Assembly: GCA_025055675.1 (NCBI GenBank)
Contig: JANWWT010000004.1
Coordinates: 62,001-126,000, forward strand
Origin: Pseudanabaenaceae cyanobacterium SKYG29
GTDB taxonomy: Bacteria > Cyanobacteriota > Cyanobacteriia > Pseudanabaenales > Pseudanabaenaceae
Direction of reading: 5' to 3'
DNA length: 64,000 nt
Shown: positions 36,696-46,791 of the stretch, piece by piece
Layout: each line of letters opens with the position of its first letter
How positions within the stretch are numbered: position 1 is the stretch's first letter
The notes under the pieces: model-generated
What the model saw: the letters and a program-made list of their open reading frames with translations, nothing else
Database searches by the model: none
What the model was told of the DNA's origin: nothing
Translations under genes and position numbers: made by a program

Positions 36696-38192
36696 ATGAG
36701 CAAGGTTTTGGACAATCGCTACAAACTGTTAAAAGTCCTGGGCAAGGGGGGGTTTGGGCGCACCTATCTGGCACGGGATCAGCGGCGACCGGGGGCACCT
36801 TTGTGTGTAGTCAAGCAACTGAAACCAGCTAGTAATGACCCAGAGTTTATTCGAGAGGCACGGCGGCTGTTTGCGGCAGAGGCGGAAACCCTAGAAAGGC
36901 TGGGTAAGCACGACCAGATTCCCCAGCTACTGGCTTATTTTGAGGAAGACAACGATTTTTTCCTAGTACAGGAGTACATTGATGGTACGCCCCTTAACAA
37001 AGACTTAGAAGCGCCTTTGCCCTCCGAGGGAGAGGAGATCACTGCTGCGGATATTGTTCTATCTGCACAGGCCCAGCCCAGAGGTAGGCAACTGTCAGAG
37101 ACAGAAGTGATCAAGATTTTGAAGGATATTTTGAATGTATTGGAGTTTGTCCATGCGGAAAATGTCATTCACCGCGATATTAAACCAGAGAATTTGATCC
37201 GCCGCCACAGTGATAACAAACTCGTCTTGATTGACTTTGGGGCAGTGCGGGCAATGACGGATGAAAATGCCAAGCTAGAAGTGGTGGATGGACAGTCTCG
37301 CTTTACCGTCACGATCGGTACCCCTGGTTATATGCCCAGCGAACAGTGTGCTGGTCGCCCCAATTACACCAGTGACATCTATGCCGCTGGCATGGTAGCC
37401 ATTCGTGCCTTAACGGGGATTGACCCCCAGGATTTGCCCACTGACCCTGAAACAGGGGAAGTTGTTTGGCGGGATAAAGCCAAGGTAAGTAATGGTTTGG
37501 CAATGGTTTTAAGCCGCATGGTGCGCTATCGCTTTACTGAGCGTTATCAATCCGTGAAAGAAGTGCAACAGGCTCTCAATGCCTTTTTAATTGCTCCTGA
37601 TACCAAACCTGTCATCACTGGTCGTAGTCGCGCTACTACAGCCAGACCGAAAACAACAATTACCAAAGCCCAGGTGCAATCCAGTGCAGGGGCAGGTTTA
37701 TTGATCATTGGTTTACTGTGCATAGTGGCAGCGATCGGTTTTTTGGTTTTAGGTAGGACTTCTACGCAAAAGGAGGTTTTGGTGATCAAGGAGGACAAAC
37801 CCCAGCCTGCCCCAGAACCAGTGAAAAAGACAGCCAATCCGTCAGCAACGTCTGAGGTGCAAATTATCGAAAACAGTGTCAATCTAGTAGATGATCAAGA
37901 GACACAATTGCAAGGTAATATTTTGAAGGGGCAGGTAGTGCACTACAAATTTACTGCCAAGCCTGAACAACGGTTTAAGTTAAAAGCAATGGGTGATGGC
38001 ATAGTTGTCAATCTCCTAGCACCTGGGGCAGCTCTCCTAAAGAGCAATATCAGCACCTACGACGATCTGTTGACGAGGGGGGGAGAATATATTGTGGAAA
38101 TCAAACCCACACTGAATCAAAGTAGCTACTCCCTGCAGTTATTATTGGCTGCTCCCCCTGCAGAAGTGGAAAGGGTGATTCAGGTGCGCTAG
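36696..38192 (+). CDS. Eukaryotic-type Ser/Thr protein kinase, membrane anchored
   Basis: A 498-residue kinase. The catalytic domain (about 9-300) has the Gly loop LGKGGFGRTYLA, ATP Lys in VVKQLKP, the catalytic loop HRDIKPENLI (His159, Asp161), DFGAVR and the activation segment GTPGYMPSEQ. A membrane span lies at about 329-350 (GLLIIGLLCIVAAIGFLVLG). The outer part (about 390-498) has the beta pattern of a PPC-like domain. This is the common cyanobacterial SpkA/B-type layout. Possible phosphorylation targets could be read by FHA proteins such as the PBP at 6.7 kb, but that link is inference. Confidence 0.93.
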   Translation: MSKVLDNRYKLLKVLGKGGFGRTYLARDQRRPGAPLCVVKQLKPASNDPEFIREARRLFAAEAETLERLGKHDQIPQLLAYFEEDNDFFLVQEYIDGTPLNKDLEAPLPSEGEEITAADIVLSAQAQPRGRQLSETEVIKILKDILNVLEFVHAENVIHRDIKPENLIRRHSDNKLVLIDFGAVRAMTDENAKLEVVDGQSRFTVTIGTPGYMPSEQCAGRPNYTSDIYAAGMVAIRALTGIDPQDLPTDPETGEVVWRDKAKVSNGLAMVLSRMVRYRFTERYQSVKEVQQALNAFLIAPDTKPVITGRSRATTARPKTTITKAQVQSSAGAGLLIIGLLCIVAAIGFLVLGRTSTQKEVLVIKEDKPQPAPEPVKKTANPSATSEVQIIENSVNLVDDQETQLQGNILKGQVVHYKFTAKPEQRFKLKAMGDGIVVNLLAPGAALLKSNISTYDDLLTRGGEYIVEIKPTLNQSSYSLQLLLAAPPAEVERVIQVR

Positions 38193-38193
38193 G

Positions 38194-39714
38194 CTAAACT
38201 ACCCCCAGGCGTTGTAATAGAGGTAGGCGGTTGCTAGTGAATTGCTCCCAAGCTTTTTTCAAGTGGGTGATGTTTTCTTCAGGAGTCTCTAGGGTCTTGC
38301 CTTCCACGATCATCTTTTGGTTTTGACTAGCGAGGATTTGCCAAGCAAAGTCAACGGGGCTTTTTTGGTTAGCCATGGCTAACAGGAACATTTGTTCCAC
38401 ACGATTGACTTGTACACCAGTTCCCAGTGTAGGTGAAGCAAGGAAGGATAGCTGGGCAGAATAGGGGGATTGTTCAATCACAAACCGATTAAACTTGTCG
38501 GTTATAGCTTTGCGTTTCTTATATCCTTCCAGGGGTAGGACCGGGTGGAAATAGCCCAATCCTGTGAAGATAACAATTGCCTGAAAAAGGTTTTGGGGGG
38601 TTATACCCGTCAAGCTACTGTGGCTTTGTAGTTCACCAAAGGTAAGTATGTTGTCTTTGAGTACTTGCACGATCGGTTGATAGATTTGCTCTTGTAATTT
38701 AGCCTGACCCGCTGTAAAAGTGTGTTCATATTTGACTTCTTCCAGACTGACAATAAGAGTGAAGCGCTGCTTGTGCAGCTGCTGTAGATGTTGACCGCCC
38801 AACAGTTTACCGACACCACGATAGAATAAATCCCGCCGAAATTGAGCATTGGTAAGAAAGTCTTTCATCTGTTCCTTTTCCACAGGATTAGTCACTTCAT
38901 TGTAGAGGGGCATCAGGTTAGGAGCGATCGTAATGTTGTCAATTTGCTCCAAAATACTAGCAGAGCCAACAAAGCTGAGTTTGGCATCATTCATTTCCGC
39001 CGCCACCTGCTCAAAATACAAGGCTTGCCAATGCTCATTAAAGTATTCATGAATGAGATACAAACGGTCTTGTTTTGCATAACGCTCGTACCTGGTTTTG
39101 AGAATAGGGTTTTGCACAAAGTAGGGAGCATTGGCTTCAATCATCTTGCTCACTAGATCGAGGGCACTGTTCATCTTCTGCAAAATGTCCCCTGTCGCTC
39201 GTCTGCCTTGCCAGCGCAAAAGATATTGCATAGGCGCTGCTGCTCCCCAACCAGGCATACAGTTGTAAGATACATAAACAGCACCACCAGGTTTGAGTTT
39301 TTCCTTGATGAAATTAACGATGGCTCTTCTATTTTCGACACTAATCCAGCTGTAGATGCCATGTAGGCAGATAAAATCAAATTGGGGCAAATCTCTGTGC
39401 AAAAATTCCTTAAAGCTGTCATCGTAGAAAGTGACATTGGTTAACCCTGCCCCTTCCGCTAAACTTCTAGCCGTAACAATATGTTGAGGGTTATAGTCAG
39501 TGGCATAAAATTTGCCTTGGGGGTAGCAGGCAGCTAGAATCGTAGTCGTCAATCCCTGCCCACAGGCTAACTCACAGTAGGTAAAGTCATCGGGATTGTA
39601 GCTATGCTTTATGCCCCGCAACAGGGTGGCAAAGTCAATCCAAATCGGGCTTAGCTCTCGGTAGAAGCCAAAGGTGTATTCAACCTCTGATACATAACCC
39701 TCGTTCCAGCTCAT
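38194..39714 (-). CDS. SAM methyltransferase with methyltransferase regulatory domain
   Basis: A 506-residue protein. The N-terminal class I fold has the SAM motif CELACGQGLTTTILAACYPQ, acidic ribose binder FYATDYNP and the motif LPQFDFICLHGIYSW. From about residue 215 a helical regulatory domain follows, rich in Leu/Gln and with a winged-helix-like part (ILTFGELQSHSSLTGITPQN). This two-part layout is found in proteins beside protein-modifying systems; the substrate is unknown. It converges on the Ser/Thr kinase with 1 bp between stops. Confidence 0.82.
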   Translation of the reverse strand: MSWNEGYVSEVEYTFGFYRELSPIWIDFATLLRGIKHSYNPDDFTYCELACGQGLTTTILAACYPQGKFYATDYNPQHIVTARSLAEGAGLTNVTFYDDSFKEFLHRDLPQFDFICLHGIYSWISVENRRAIVNFIKEKLKPGGAVYVSYNCMPGWGAAAPMQYLLRWQGRRATGDILQKMNSALDLVSKMIEANAPYFVQNPILKTRYERYAKQDRLYLIHEYFNEHWQALYFEQVAAEMNDAKLSFVGSASILEQIDNITIAPNLMPLYNEVTNPVEKEQMKDFLTNAQFRRDLFYRGVGKLLGGQHLQQLHKQRFTLIVSLEEVKYEHTFTAGQAKLQEQIYQPIVQVLKDNILTFGELQSHSSLTGITPQNLFQAIVIFTGLGYFHPVLPLEGYKKRKAITDKFNRFVIEQSPYSAQLSFLASPTLGTGVQVNRVEQMFLLAMANQKSPVDFAWQILASQNQKMIVEGKTLETPEENITHLKKAWEQFTSNRLPLLQRLGVV

Positions 39715-39878
39715 CTTTTTCCCTTGCCCTGCACAATTGTCTGCATAATATTACCAGATGTAGAAATGTGTGCTAGCTATGAGCATGCCTACAGTGGCGG
39801 GATGGATAGGCAAGTTCAGTTGAGGAGCAAGAGCGGTCTTTCCTCAGAAATATAGTAAAACTTGAGCAGGTGGACTAC

Positions 39879-39884
39879 TATAAT
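39879..39884 (+). promoter_or_regulatory. Candidate -10 box of speA
   Basis: A perfect TATAAT 29 bp upstream of the chosen speA ATG. No TTGACA-like -35 lies at 16-18 bp; the best, TTGAGC, is only 11 bp away. The leader would be about 20-25 nt. Confidence 0.35.
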
Positions 39885-39913
39885 CTGTTTGTCATCGCGA
39901 AGGAGTGGACACA

Positions 39914-41824
39914 ATGGTACAGTATGCCCTGGCAAAAAAACAATGGACGATTCAGGACAGCGAAGATTTGTATCGCATCAAGGGCTGGGGCGAACCCTAC
40001 TTTAGTATCAATGAGGCAGGGCATGTCACGGTGACTCCCGCGGGAGAACGGGGGGGCTGTATCGATCTATATGAGCTAGTGGAGGACTTACGTCAACGTA
40101 ATCTACGGCTGCCTTTGTTAGTGCGCTTTTCCGATATTCTAGCCGATCGGATTGAGCGCTTAAATGCCTGCTTTGCCCGCGCTATTGCTCGCTATAACTA
40201 CAACGGGGTCTATCGGGGGGTCTATCCCGTTAAAGTCAATCAGCAGCGGCAATTGGTGGAAGAGTTGGTGCGTTTTGGTAAGCCCTATCAGTTTGGCTTG
40301 GAGGCGGGGTCGAAACCAGAGTTATTAATTGCTTTAGCCCTATTGCAAACGCCAGGAGCACTTTTGATTTGTAATGGCTACAAAGATGCGGCCTACATTG
40401 AAACGGCATTGTTATCCCAGCGGTTGGGACAAACTCCCATTGTTGTGCTGGAACAATTGGAAGAACTTGACCTCGTCCTGCGGGCAACCATTAAACTGGG
40501 CATTAAACCCATTCTGGGGGTAAGGGCAAAGCTCAGCACTAAGGGGACAGGGCGCTGGGGAGAGTCCGCGGGGGACCGGGCGAAGTTTGGTTTGAGTATT
40601 TATGAGATTTTGGAGGTAGTCGATCGTTTACGGGATGCGGGTTTGCTGGATACGCTGCAACTGTTACATTTCCACATTGGTTCCCAGATTAGTTCTATCT
40701 CTGTGATCAAGGATGCCCTGCGGGAAGCGTCGCAAATCTATGTGCAGTTAGCTCTGCTGGGAGCAAATATGCAGTACATGGATGTGGGTGGGGGTTTGGG
40801 GGTGGACTACGACGGCTCCCAGACTAATTTCTATGCTTCCCAGAACTATACCATGCAAAACTATGCCTATGATGTGGTGGCTGCCATTAAGGAAGCCTGT
40901 GCCAAACACAATATCCCTGTGCCCACGATCGTCAGTGAAAGCGGTAGGGCCATTGCTGCCCATCAGTCGGTGTTAATTATGGATGTAGTGAGTGTGAGTG
41001 GAACACCGACCCAACCGATCGTGCCCCCTGGGGAGGATGACCCCTTGGTATTGAAGAACATCTACGAGACTTTGCAGAACATTTCGGAGCAAAATTACCA
41101 AGAGGCTTATCACGATGCCACACAGTTCAAAGAGGAAGCGACGAGTTTGTTTTCCTTTGGTTATATCTCTTTGAAGGACAGAGCCAGGGTAGAACGAATT
41201 TACTACGAATGCTGTGAACGGATTTTAGCCATCATGCGGCGTTTGGAATATGTGCCCGATGATTTGGAAGAACTGGAAAAGTTCATGGCAAAAATTTACT
41301 ATTGCAATTTCTCGGTCTTTCAGTCCGTACCTGATAGCTGGGCGATCGATCAACTTTTTCCCATTATGCCGATTCATCGATTGAATGAAGAGCCTACTTG
41401 GCGCGGTACGTTGGCAGATTTGACCTGTGACAGTGACGGCAAGATTGATAAATTTATTGACCTGAGAGATGTGAAGTCAGTGTTAGAATTGCATCCCTTT
41501 GTGCCAGGGGAACACTACTACCTGGGCATCTTTTTAGCAGGTGCCTACCAGGAGATTCTAGGGGACTTACACAATCTCTTTGGTGATACAGATGCTGTGC
41601 ATATTCATTTGACCCCTGGGGGTTATCAAGTGGAACACGTGATTAAGGGAGACAGTATGACGGAGGTGTTACAGTACGTACAGTACGATCGGGAGAGTCT
41701 GCTAGAGTGCATGCGTCGCCAGACGGAAAAAGCCCTGCAACAAAAACAAATCAGCCTCACAGAAGCCCGTTTACTTTTGCAGAACTATGAAACTAGTTTG
41801 AACAGCTATACCTATCTTAGTTAA
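39914..41824 (+). CDS. speA: Biosynthetic arginine decarboxylase
   Basis: PLP enzyme converting arginine to agmatine for polyamine synthesis and arginine catabolism. The PLP lysine is in YRGVYPVKVNQQ, with GSKPELL, LQLLHFHIGSQ (His stacking on PLP) and the C-terminal FDLR-like region typical of group IV decarboxylases. Length 636 residues is normal. I prefer ATG 39914 over GTG 39905 because AAGGAG lies 8 bases before it. No other polyamine gene is adjacent. The small membrane protein gene follows 2 bp after the stop. Confidence 0.95.
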   Translation: MVQYALAKKQWTIQDSEDLYRIKGWGEPYFSINEAGHVTVTPAGERGGCIDLYELVEDLRQRNLRLPLLVRFSDILADRIERLNACFARAIARYNYNGVYRGVYPVKVNQQRQLVEELVRFGKPYQFGLEAGSKPELLIALALLQTPGALLICNGYKDAAYIETALLSQRLGQTPIVVLEQLEELDLVLRATIKLGIKPILGVRAKLSTKGTGRWGESAGDRAKFGLSIYEILEVVDRLRDAGLLDTLQLLHFHIGSQISSISVIKDALREASQIYVQLALLGANMQYMDVGGGLGVDYDGSQTNFYASQNYTMQNYAYDVVAAIKEACAKHNIPVPTIVSESGRAIAAHQSVLIMDVVSVSGTPTQPIVPPGEDDPLVLKNIYETLQNISEQNYQEAYHDATQFKEEATSLFSFGYISLKDRARVERIYYECCERILAIMRRLEYVPDDLEELEKFMAKIYYCNFSVFQSVPDSWAIDQLFPIMPIHRLNEEPTWRGTLADLTCDSDGKIDKFIDLRDVKSVLELHPFVPGEHYYLGIFLAGAYQEILGDLHNLFGDTDAVHIHLTPGGYQVEHVIKGDSMTEVLQYVQYDRESLLECMRRQTEKALQQKQISLTEARLLLQNYETSLNSYTYLS

Positions 41825-41826
41825 GT

Positions 41827-42153
41827 ATGACCCTTAGCCCCCGTATAATTTTTGTCTGCAGTCTGCTCTTTGTCATTATGATTCTCTTAGTGCAGAACTT
41901 GGGCACATTTGTACGGATTGCTTTTCTGGGCTTTTCTTCCTTACCCCTGCCTTTGAGTGTAGCGATGTTGTTTGCCTTTCTCAGTGGGGGGCTGTCTGCT
42001 TTTCTCTGGCAGCAATTAGCCCGGTGGATAGCTCCTCCTTCAGAAAAACCAGCGGACAACCGCACAGAAACAACGGAGACAGAGGATGATGAAGAATATG
42101 ACTATGATGACGATGAAGATGATGTGATCGAGGTAGAGTACATCGATCGTTAA
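41827..42153 (+). CDS. Small LapA-like membrane protein with acidic tail
   Basis: A 108-residue protein with two membrane spans (about 6-28 and 38-60) joined by a short loop, then a very acidic Asp/Glu/Tyr tail (EDDEEYDYDDDEDD). The layout is like LapA/DUF1049 small membrane proteins of bacteria, though the match is structural only. It starts 2 bp after speA and probably shares its transcript. Its stop is followed by a hairpin. Confidence 0.65.
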   Translation: MTLSPRIIFVCSLLFVIMILLVQNLGTFVRIAFLGFSSLPLPLSVAMLFAFLSGGLSAFLWQQLARWIAPPSEKPADNRTETTETEDDEEYDYDDDEDDVIEVEYIDR

Positions 42154-42172
42154 CAAAAGTCAAACTTACTGC

Positions 42173-42196
42173 CCAGGGGATCAGCTATCCCTCTGG
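42173..42196 (+). terminator. Hairpin between LapA-like and PilZ-like genes
   Basis: CCAGGGGAT (42173-42181) pairs with ATCCC-CTGG (42187-42196, one bulged T) around a 5-base loop. It lies 20 bp after the stop of the speA unit. There is no T-run after it, so a terminator role is weakly supported; it could also affect translation of the next gene. Confidence 0.35.
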
Positions 42197-42231
42197 TAAA
42201 ATTGGGGATAAACTAAAAGGTAGCTGTAACT

Positions 42232-42543
42232 ATGATTATGACAATTCCCCACAATGAAGCCCGCCGTTACCTGCGCTTTCCCCCTGACCCTACAGACGTT
42301 GCTTTTTTAGATTTCACCGTCTGGCGCGACAAGTTTACAGCGGAACTAGCAGCGGTTGTGGTGGATGTAGCGCCTAAAGGGGGCTGCAGTCTGGTGTTTC
42401 GTCTGCCAAAGGACTTACAGATAGTGGAGGGGCAGCGCTGTCGGATCAAGGTAGGGGATATGACACCGCTGATAGCAGAATTGGTGTGGAAGAAAGAAAT
42501 TGACAAAGACATTTACCGTTGTGGGTTCATGTTTCTCAACTAA
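42232..42543 (+). CDS. PilZ-like small protein
   Basis: A 103-residue beta-rich protein. RRYLRFPP near residue 11 resembles the RxxxR motif and VVDVAPKGGCSLVF the D/N-x-S-x-x-G motif of PilZ c-di-GMP receptors, but the second lacks the Ser and so may not bind. The C-terminus CGFMFLN is typical of PilZ ends. The start at 42232 or two codons later is open. It overlaps the convergent yggS by 8 bp. Confidence 0.6.
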   Translation: MIMTIPHNEARRYLRFPPDPTDVAFLDFTVWRDKFTAELAAVVVDVAPKGGCSLVFRLPKDLQIVEGQRCRIKVGDMTPLIAELVWKKEIDKDIYRCGFMFLN

Positions 42544-43189
42544 ATAGCTTGCTACCTAGGCGCACGATCGTGGCTCCTGCTTTGATTGCTTCCTGGTAAT
42601 CAGCGGACATGCCCATAGATAGATGGGGAAGTTTTAACCCCTGTGCCTCTAACTGAGCGCGGAGGGGGTGAATGCGTTGGAAAATTTCATAGGCAGCTTC
42701 TCCCACCACTCCCTGGGGCAATATGGTCATCAGTCCCACTAGCCGCAGATGGAGGAATTGCCGAAGCTGGGGTGCGGCGGCCAAAAGTTGGTCAGGCTCC
42801 CAGCCAAATTTAGTAGGGTCAGGGGCGAGTTTTACTTGGAGGAGGAGCTGGGGTGATTTGCCCACAATAGGAACTAACCGATCGATTTCCTCTGCCAATT
42901 CTAGGCGATCGAGGGAGTGAATCCAGTCAAACAATTGTAGTGCTTTCTTGACTTTATTCCGCTGCAAATGCCCAATCAGATGCCAGGTCAAATCGGGGTA
43001 GCCCTGGAAATGGGGATACTTTTCCGCAGCAGCCTGGAGGCGGTTTTCGCCAAAGTGTCTAATACCAGCGGCATAGGCTTGGTGCATGGCTTCTAGGGAG
43101 GCAGATTTAGTCACCGCGACCAGAGTGACATGGGGGGGCAGAGATGCCAAGACTTCCTGCATAGAAAACCTAGCCGAAATTAACGCCAT
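42536..43189 (-). CDS. YggS/PLPBP family PLP-binding protein
   Basis: A member of the PLP homeostasis family (PipY in cyanobacteria), about 217 residues from Met 43189. The PLP lysine is in TLVAVTKSAS; FGENRLQ, WHLIGHLQRNK and LSMGMSADYQEAI are diagnostic. In cyanobacteria pipY normally follows pipX, a partner of NtcA; no pipX gene is seen here. An in-frame Met ten codons upstream (43219) is possible. It is divergent from pyrH. Confidence 0.93.
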   Translation of the reverse strand: MALISARFSMQEVLASLPPHVTLVAVTKSASLEAMHQAYAAGIRHFGENRLQAAAEKYPHFQGYPDLTWHLIGHLQRNKVKKALQLFDWIHSLDRLELAEEIDRLVPIVGKSPQLLLQVKLAPDPTKFGWEPDQLLAAAPQLRQFLHLRLVGLMTILPQGVVGEAAYEIFQRIHPLRAQLEAQGLKLPHLSMGMSADYQEAIKAGATIVRLGSKLFS

Positions 43190-43225
43190 CTGATGTAATG
43201 GTAGGGGAACAAATAGCAAAAAAAC

Positions 43226-43963
43226 ATGGCTTACAAATATTCACGCATCTTGCTTAAACTGAGCGGCGAGGCTTTGATGGGAAATCGTGGATATGGCATT
43301 GATGCAGAGGTAGTACACACTATCGCCGAGGAAGTAGCAGACATCGCCAGGGACGGAGTAGAAGTAGCGATCGTGGTGGGGGGGGGTAATATTTTTCGGG
43401 GCATCCAGGGAGCCGCCCAAGGCATGGACAGAGCTACAGCGGACTATATCGGGATGATTGCCACAGTCATGAATGCCCTCACCCTGCAAGATGCCCTAGA
43501 ACGCCTGGAGAAGCCCGTTGCCACTAGAGTCCTGACAGCCATTCAGATGCAGGAGGTAGCAGAACCCTATATCCGCCGCCGTGCCATCCGTCATTTAGAA
43601 AACAAACGGGTAGTCATTTTTGGCGCTGGCTCCGGCAATCCTTTTTTTACTACCGACACAACCGCTGCTTTAAGGGGGGCAGAGATTAACGCTGAAATCA
43701 TTTTCAAAGCCACCAACGTCGACGGTGTCTATGACAGTGACCCCCGCCACAATCCCCATGCCCATCGCTTTGACCATATTAGTTACGATGCCGTAATTGC
43801 CAAGGGACTGAAAGTAATGGATTCCACTGCCTTTACCCTCTGTCGAGAAAACAATATACCGATCGTGGTCTTTAACCTGTTAGAGAAGGGCAATATCAAA
43901 CGGGCAGTGATGGGGGAACCCGTAGGGACTTATGTTGGCAATTTTTGTATGTTACGCAGTTAA
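43226..43963 (+). CDS. pyrH: UMP kinase
   Basis: Phosphorylates UMP in pyrimidine nucleotide synthesis; hexameric amino-acid-kinase fold. The 245-residue protein has [35 protein letters not shown] and the [14 protein letters not shown] motif. In many bacteria frr follows pyrH; here a glycosyltransferase overlaps it instead. Divergent from the yggS-like gene across 36 bp. Confidence 0.97.
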   Translation: MAYKYSRILLKLSGEALMGNRGYGIDAEVVHTIAEEVADIARDGVEVAIVVGGGNIFRGIQGAAQGMDRATADYIGMIATVMNALTLQDALERLEKPVATRVLTAIQMQEVAEPYIRRRAIRHLENKRVVIFGAGSGNPFFTTDTTAALRGAEINAEIIFKATNVDGVYDSDPRHNPHAHRFDHISYDAVIAKGLKVMDSTAFTLCRENNIPIVVFNLLEKGNIKRAVMGEPVGTYVGNFCMLRS

Positions 43964-45027
43964 TGCCTGGTCTACTAGTTAATTTTGCCTTCCTGCACCC
44001 CCAGCCCACAGGACTGGCTACCTATGCTCTCAACCTATTGCCCTACCTAACAGAATTAGAGGCCCAGATTGCCTCTCCCCTCTCCCTACCCGTTCCCCAC
44101 CTGATCCCTACCCCTAAACACATGACTGCCCAAGAGGGACTGGCAGGACACGCCCGCCGTCTGTGGTGGACACAGTGGCAATTGCCCCAAATCTATCGCC
44201 AACTCCACAGTCGCTTACTGTTTAGCCCCATTCCCGAAGCTCCCCTTTGGCAGAATTGTCGTTTTGTCGTAACTGTCCATGACCTGATCCCCCTGCGGTT
44301 TGGCAAATGGTCTTCCCGTCTGAGTAATTATTTTCGCTTTGTTGTGCCCCAAATTCTGCAGCAGGCTACCCATATTCTCTGTAATTCCCATAGCACTGCC
44401 CAGGAAGTAGGGGATTTCTTTCAGATTAAACCCGATCGGCTAACTGTTATTCCCCTGGCTTTTGACCCCGATCGTTTCTATTGCTTGCATCTCCCCACTG
44501 CCAATTATTTCTTGTATATTGGTCGACACGATCGCCATAAGAATTTACCCCGTTTAATTCAGGCATTTCAACAGGTGGATAGGGATTACGAATTGTGGAT
44601 TAGTGGCAGTTATGACCAGCGTTATACCCCTGCCCTGGTTCGGTTAGTAGAGGAACTAGAGTTGAGGGAGCGGGTGAAATTTATTGGCTATATTGAGCGG
44701 GAGAATTTATGTCCCCTACTCAATCAAGCGGTGGCGTTAGTGTTACCTAGTTTGTGGGAAGGCTTTGGTTTACCCGTATTAGAGGCAATGGCTTGCGGCA
44801 CCCCTGTAATTACTGCCAATCTCTCCGCCCTGCCTGAAACCGCGGGTGATGCTGCTCTATTAGTTGACCCCTACAACGTCGATGACATTGCCGACAAAAT
44901 GAAGGCATTAACTCGATCGGACGCGCTTCGCGCTCAGTTGCGCCAGTTGGGGTTAGAGCGGGTAAAACATTTTAGCTGGCAGAAAACGGGGAGAGCCACT
45001 GTGGCAGTCCTAGCCAATTATTTGTAA
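43963..45027 (+). CDS. Glycosyltransferase family 1/GT4
   Basis: A GT-B fold transferase of about 354 residues. The C-terminal donor domain has FLYIGRHDRHKNLPRLIQAF, LVLPSLWEGFGLPVLEAMAC (E-x7-E) and GTPVITANLSALPETAGDAA. The N-terminal part begins [20 protein letters not shown]. The ATG at 43963 overlaps the pyrH stop (TAATG), which suggests coupling; a TTG six codons upstream is less likely. Acceptor unknown, likely a surface polysaccharide. Confidence 0.92.
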   Translation: MPGLLVNFAFLHPQPTGLATYALNLLPYLTELEAQIASPLSLPVPHLIPTPKHMTAQEGLAGHARRLWWTQWQLPQIYRQLHSRLLFSPIPEAPLWQNCRFVVTVHDLIPLRFGKWSSRLSNYFRFVVPQILQQATHILCNSHSTAQEVGDFFQIKPDRLTVIPLAFDPDRFYCLHLPTANYFLYIGRHDRHKNLPRLIQAFQQVDRDYELWISGSYDQRYTPALVRLVEELELRERVKFIGYIERENLCPLLNQAVALVLPSLWEGFGLPVLEAMACGTPVITANLSALPETAGDAALLVDPYNVDDIADKMKALTRSDALRAQLRQLGLERVKHFSWQKTGRATVAVLANYL

Positions 45028-45058
45028 GATAGAAGCGTGGGTCAGATAACTACCAGCC

Positions 45059-45403
45059 ATGAAGCTACACCGCATGGGGCACACTGCTATCTGCGTCAAA
45101 GACATTCCTAAGGCGATCGAGTTTTACCAGCTCTTGGGGATGGAACTAGTCTGGCAAGACCAAGACTGGGCATATTTGAAAGCAGGGGATGACGGTTTAG
45201 CTCTCCTAGGACCTGAGTATCGGGGGGCGGGACCCCACTTTGGCTTTATTTTTAAGGACCGATCGGAACTAGAAGCCCATCACCAACGCCTGAAAGCAGC
45301 GGGAGTACTGGTAGGGGAAATTCATGGACATCGCGACGGCACCGCTTCGTTTTATAGTAAAGATTTAGACAATAACACGATCGAATTTCTCTACGAGCCT
45401 TGA
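45059..45403 (+). CDS. VOC/glyoxalase family protein
   Basis: A 114-residue vicinal-oxygen-chelate fold protein. It opens [20 protein letters not shown] with a metal-type His and ends [17 protein letters not shown] with a metal-type Glu. Related to lactoylglutathione lyases and dioxygenases, but too short and generic to name. Its TGA overlaps the TTG start of accC. Confidence 0.82.
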   Translation: MKLHRMGHTAICVKDIPKAIEFYQLLGMELVWQDQDWAYLKAGDDGLALLGPEYRGAGPHFGFIFKDRSELEAHHQRLKAAGVLVGEIHGHRDGTASFYSKDLDNNTIEFLYEP

Positions 45404-46764
45404 CGACACCGAAAATCCTGATTGCTAATCGCGGGGAAATAGCTCTCCGTATCCTGCGCACCTGTGAAGAAATGGGCATTCCGACGGTAGTAGTTTACTC
45501 CCAAGCCGATCGGAACTCTTTGCCTGTGCAACTAGCGACAGAAGCAGTCTGCATTGGTGAACCCCCCAGTTCCAAAAGTTACCTCAACATTCCCAACATC
45601 ATTGCTGCTGCTTTGAGCAGGGGAGCCACTGCTATTCATCCTGGCTATGGTTTTTTGTCAGAGAACGCCCGCTTTGCCGAAATCTGTGCCGATCACAAGT
45701 TATTGTTTATTGGACCATCCCCTGCCGCCATTGCCGCGATGGGAGACAAATCCACTGCCAAGAAGACGATGCAACGGGCAGGCATACCCACCATTCCAGG
45801 GAGCGATGGACTGATTGAAAGTGAAGAGCAAGCCCGCAAAGTCGCCGATCGGATTGGCTACCCCATTATCTTGAAAGCCACGGCGGGGGGAGGGGGGAGA
45901 GGCATGCGCATCGTGCGGACACCCGAGGAACTAGGTACGCTCCTAAAAGCCGCCCAGGGAGAAGCAGAAGCTGCCTTTGGTAACGGGGGGGTATACATTG
46001 AAAAACTGATCGAAGAACCGCGGCACATTGAATTTCAAATTCTTGCCGATGCCTACGGTAACGTCATTCACCTAGGGGAGCGGGATTGTTCCGTGCAGCG
46101 TCGCCATCAAAAACTGATAGAAGAAGCCCCTAGCCCTGCTCTTAGTCAAAACTTGAGAATCAAAATGGGCAACGATGCTGTCAAAGCCGCCAAAAGCATC
46201 AACTACGTAGGGGTAGGCACGATCGAATTTCTCCTAGACAAAGACCAGAAATATTATTTTATGGAGATGAACACCCGCATTCAGGTGGAGCATCCCGTAA
46301 CAGAGATGATTACAGGCATTGACCTAGTGGCAGAACAAATTCGGGTGGCAATGGGAGAAAGACTGCGTTTGACCCAGAAAGATATAGTGCTGCGGGGGCA
46401 TGCCATCGAATGTCGCCTCAATGCAGAAGACCCCCGCCATAACTTTCGCCCCAGCCCAGGTATTATTCGCGGTTATTTACCGCCTGGGGGACCTGGTGTA
46501 CGCATGGATTCCCACATTTATACTGACTACGAAATCCCCCCCTATTATGATTCTCTCCTAGGTAAACTGATAGTCTGGGCGCAAGACCGCCCCGCTGCCA
46601 TTGTGCGGATGAAACGTGCCCTCTCAGAATGTGTGATTACTGGTGTACCGACCACGATCGGTTTTCACCGCGCCATCTTGGCTGATGAGAAATTCCAGAG
46701 TGGCAAAGTATTCACCAATTTCGTTGCCGAGTTTATGGCTAGAAACCCAGAATTTAGCTTGTAG
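45400..46764 (+). CDS. accC: Biotin carboxylase subunit of acetyl-CoA carboxylase
   Basis: ATP-grasp enzyme carboxylating biotin on AccB for fatty acid synthesis. The N-terminus [20 protein letters not shown], the Gly-rich [14 protein letters not shown] loop and [20 protein letters not shown] are diagnostic; length 454 is normal. No ATG start exists at the right place: the frame begins at TTG, overlapping the preceding stop as TTGA, with no evident ribosome site, so expression is probably coupled to the VOC gene. accB is not in the window, as often in cyanobacteria. Confidence 0.96.
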   Translation: MTTPKILIANRGEIALRILRTCEEMGIPTVVVYSQADRNSLPVQLATEAVCIGEPPSSKSYLNIPNIIAAALSRGATAIHPGYGFLSENARFAEICADHKLLFIGPSPAAIAAMGDKSTAKKTMQRAGIPTIPGSDGLIESEEQARKVADRIGYPIILKATAGGGGRGMRIVRTPEELGTLLKAAQGEAEAAFGNGGVYIEKLIEEPRHIEFQILADAYGNVIHLGERDCSVQRRHQKLIEEAPSPALSQNLRIKMGNDAVKAAKSINYVGVGTIEFLLDKDQKYYFMEMNTRIQVEHPVTEMITGIDLVAEQIRVAMGERLRLTQKDIVLRGHAIECRLNAEDPRHNFRPSPGIIRGYLPPGGPGVRMDSHIYTDYEIPPYYDSLLGKLIVWAQDRPAAIVRMKRALSECVITGVPTTIGFHRAILADEKFQSGKVFTNFVAEFMARNPEFSL

Positions 46765-46791
46765 TATGATGGGAAAGGAGGAGGGGTAAAG

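Noticed and set aside
39715-39904. Short frames in the gap before speA considered as small photosynthesis genes (petN-like)
   Set aside because: The only ATG frame is 14 codons and has no membrane span; nothing matches petN, petG or psb small subunits.
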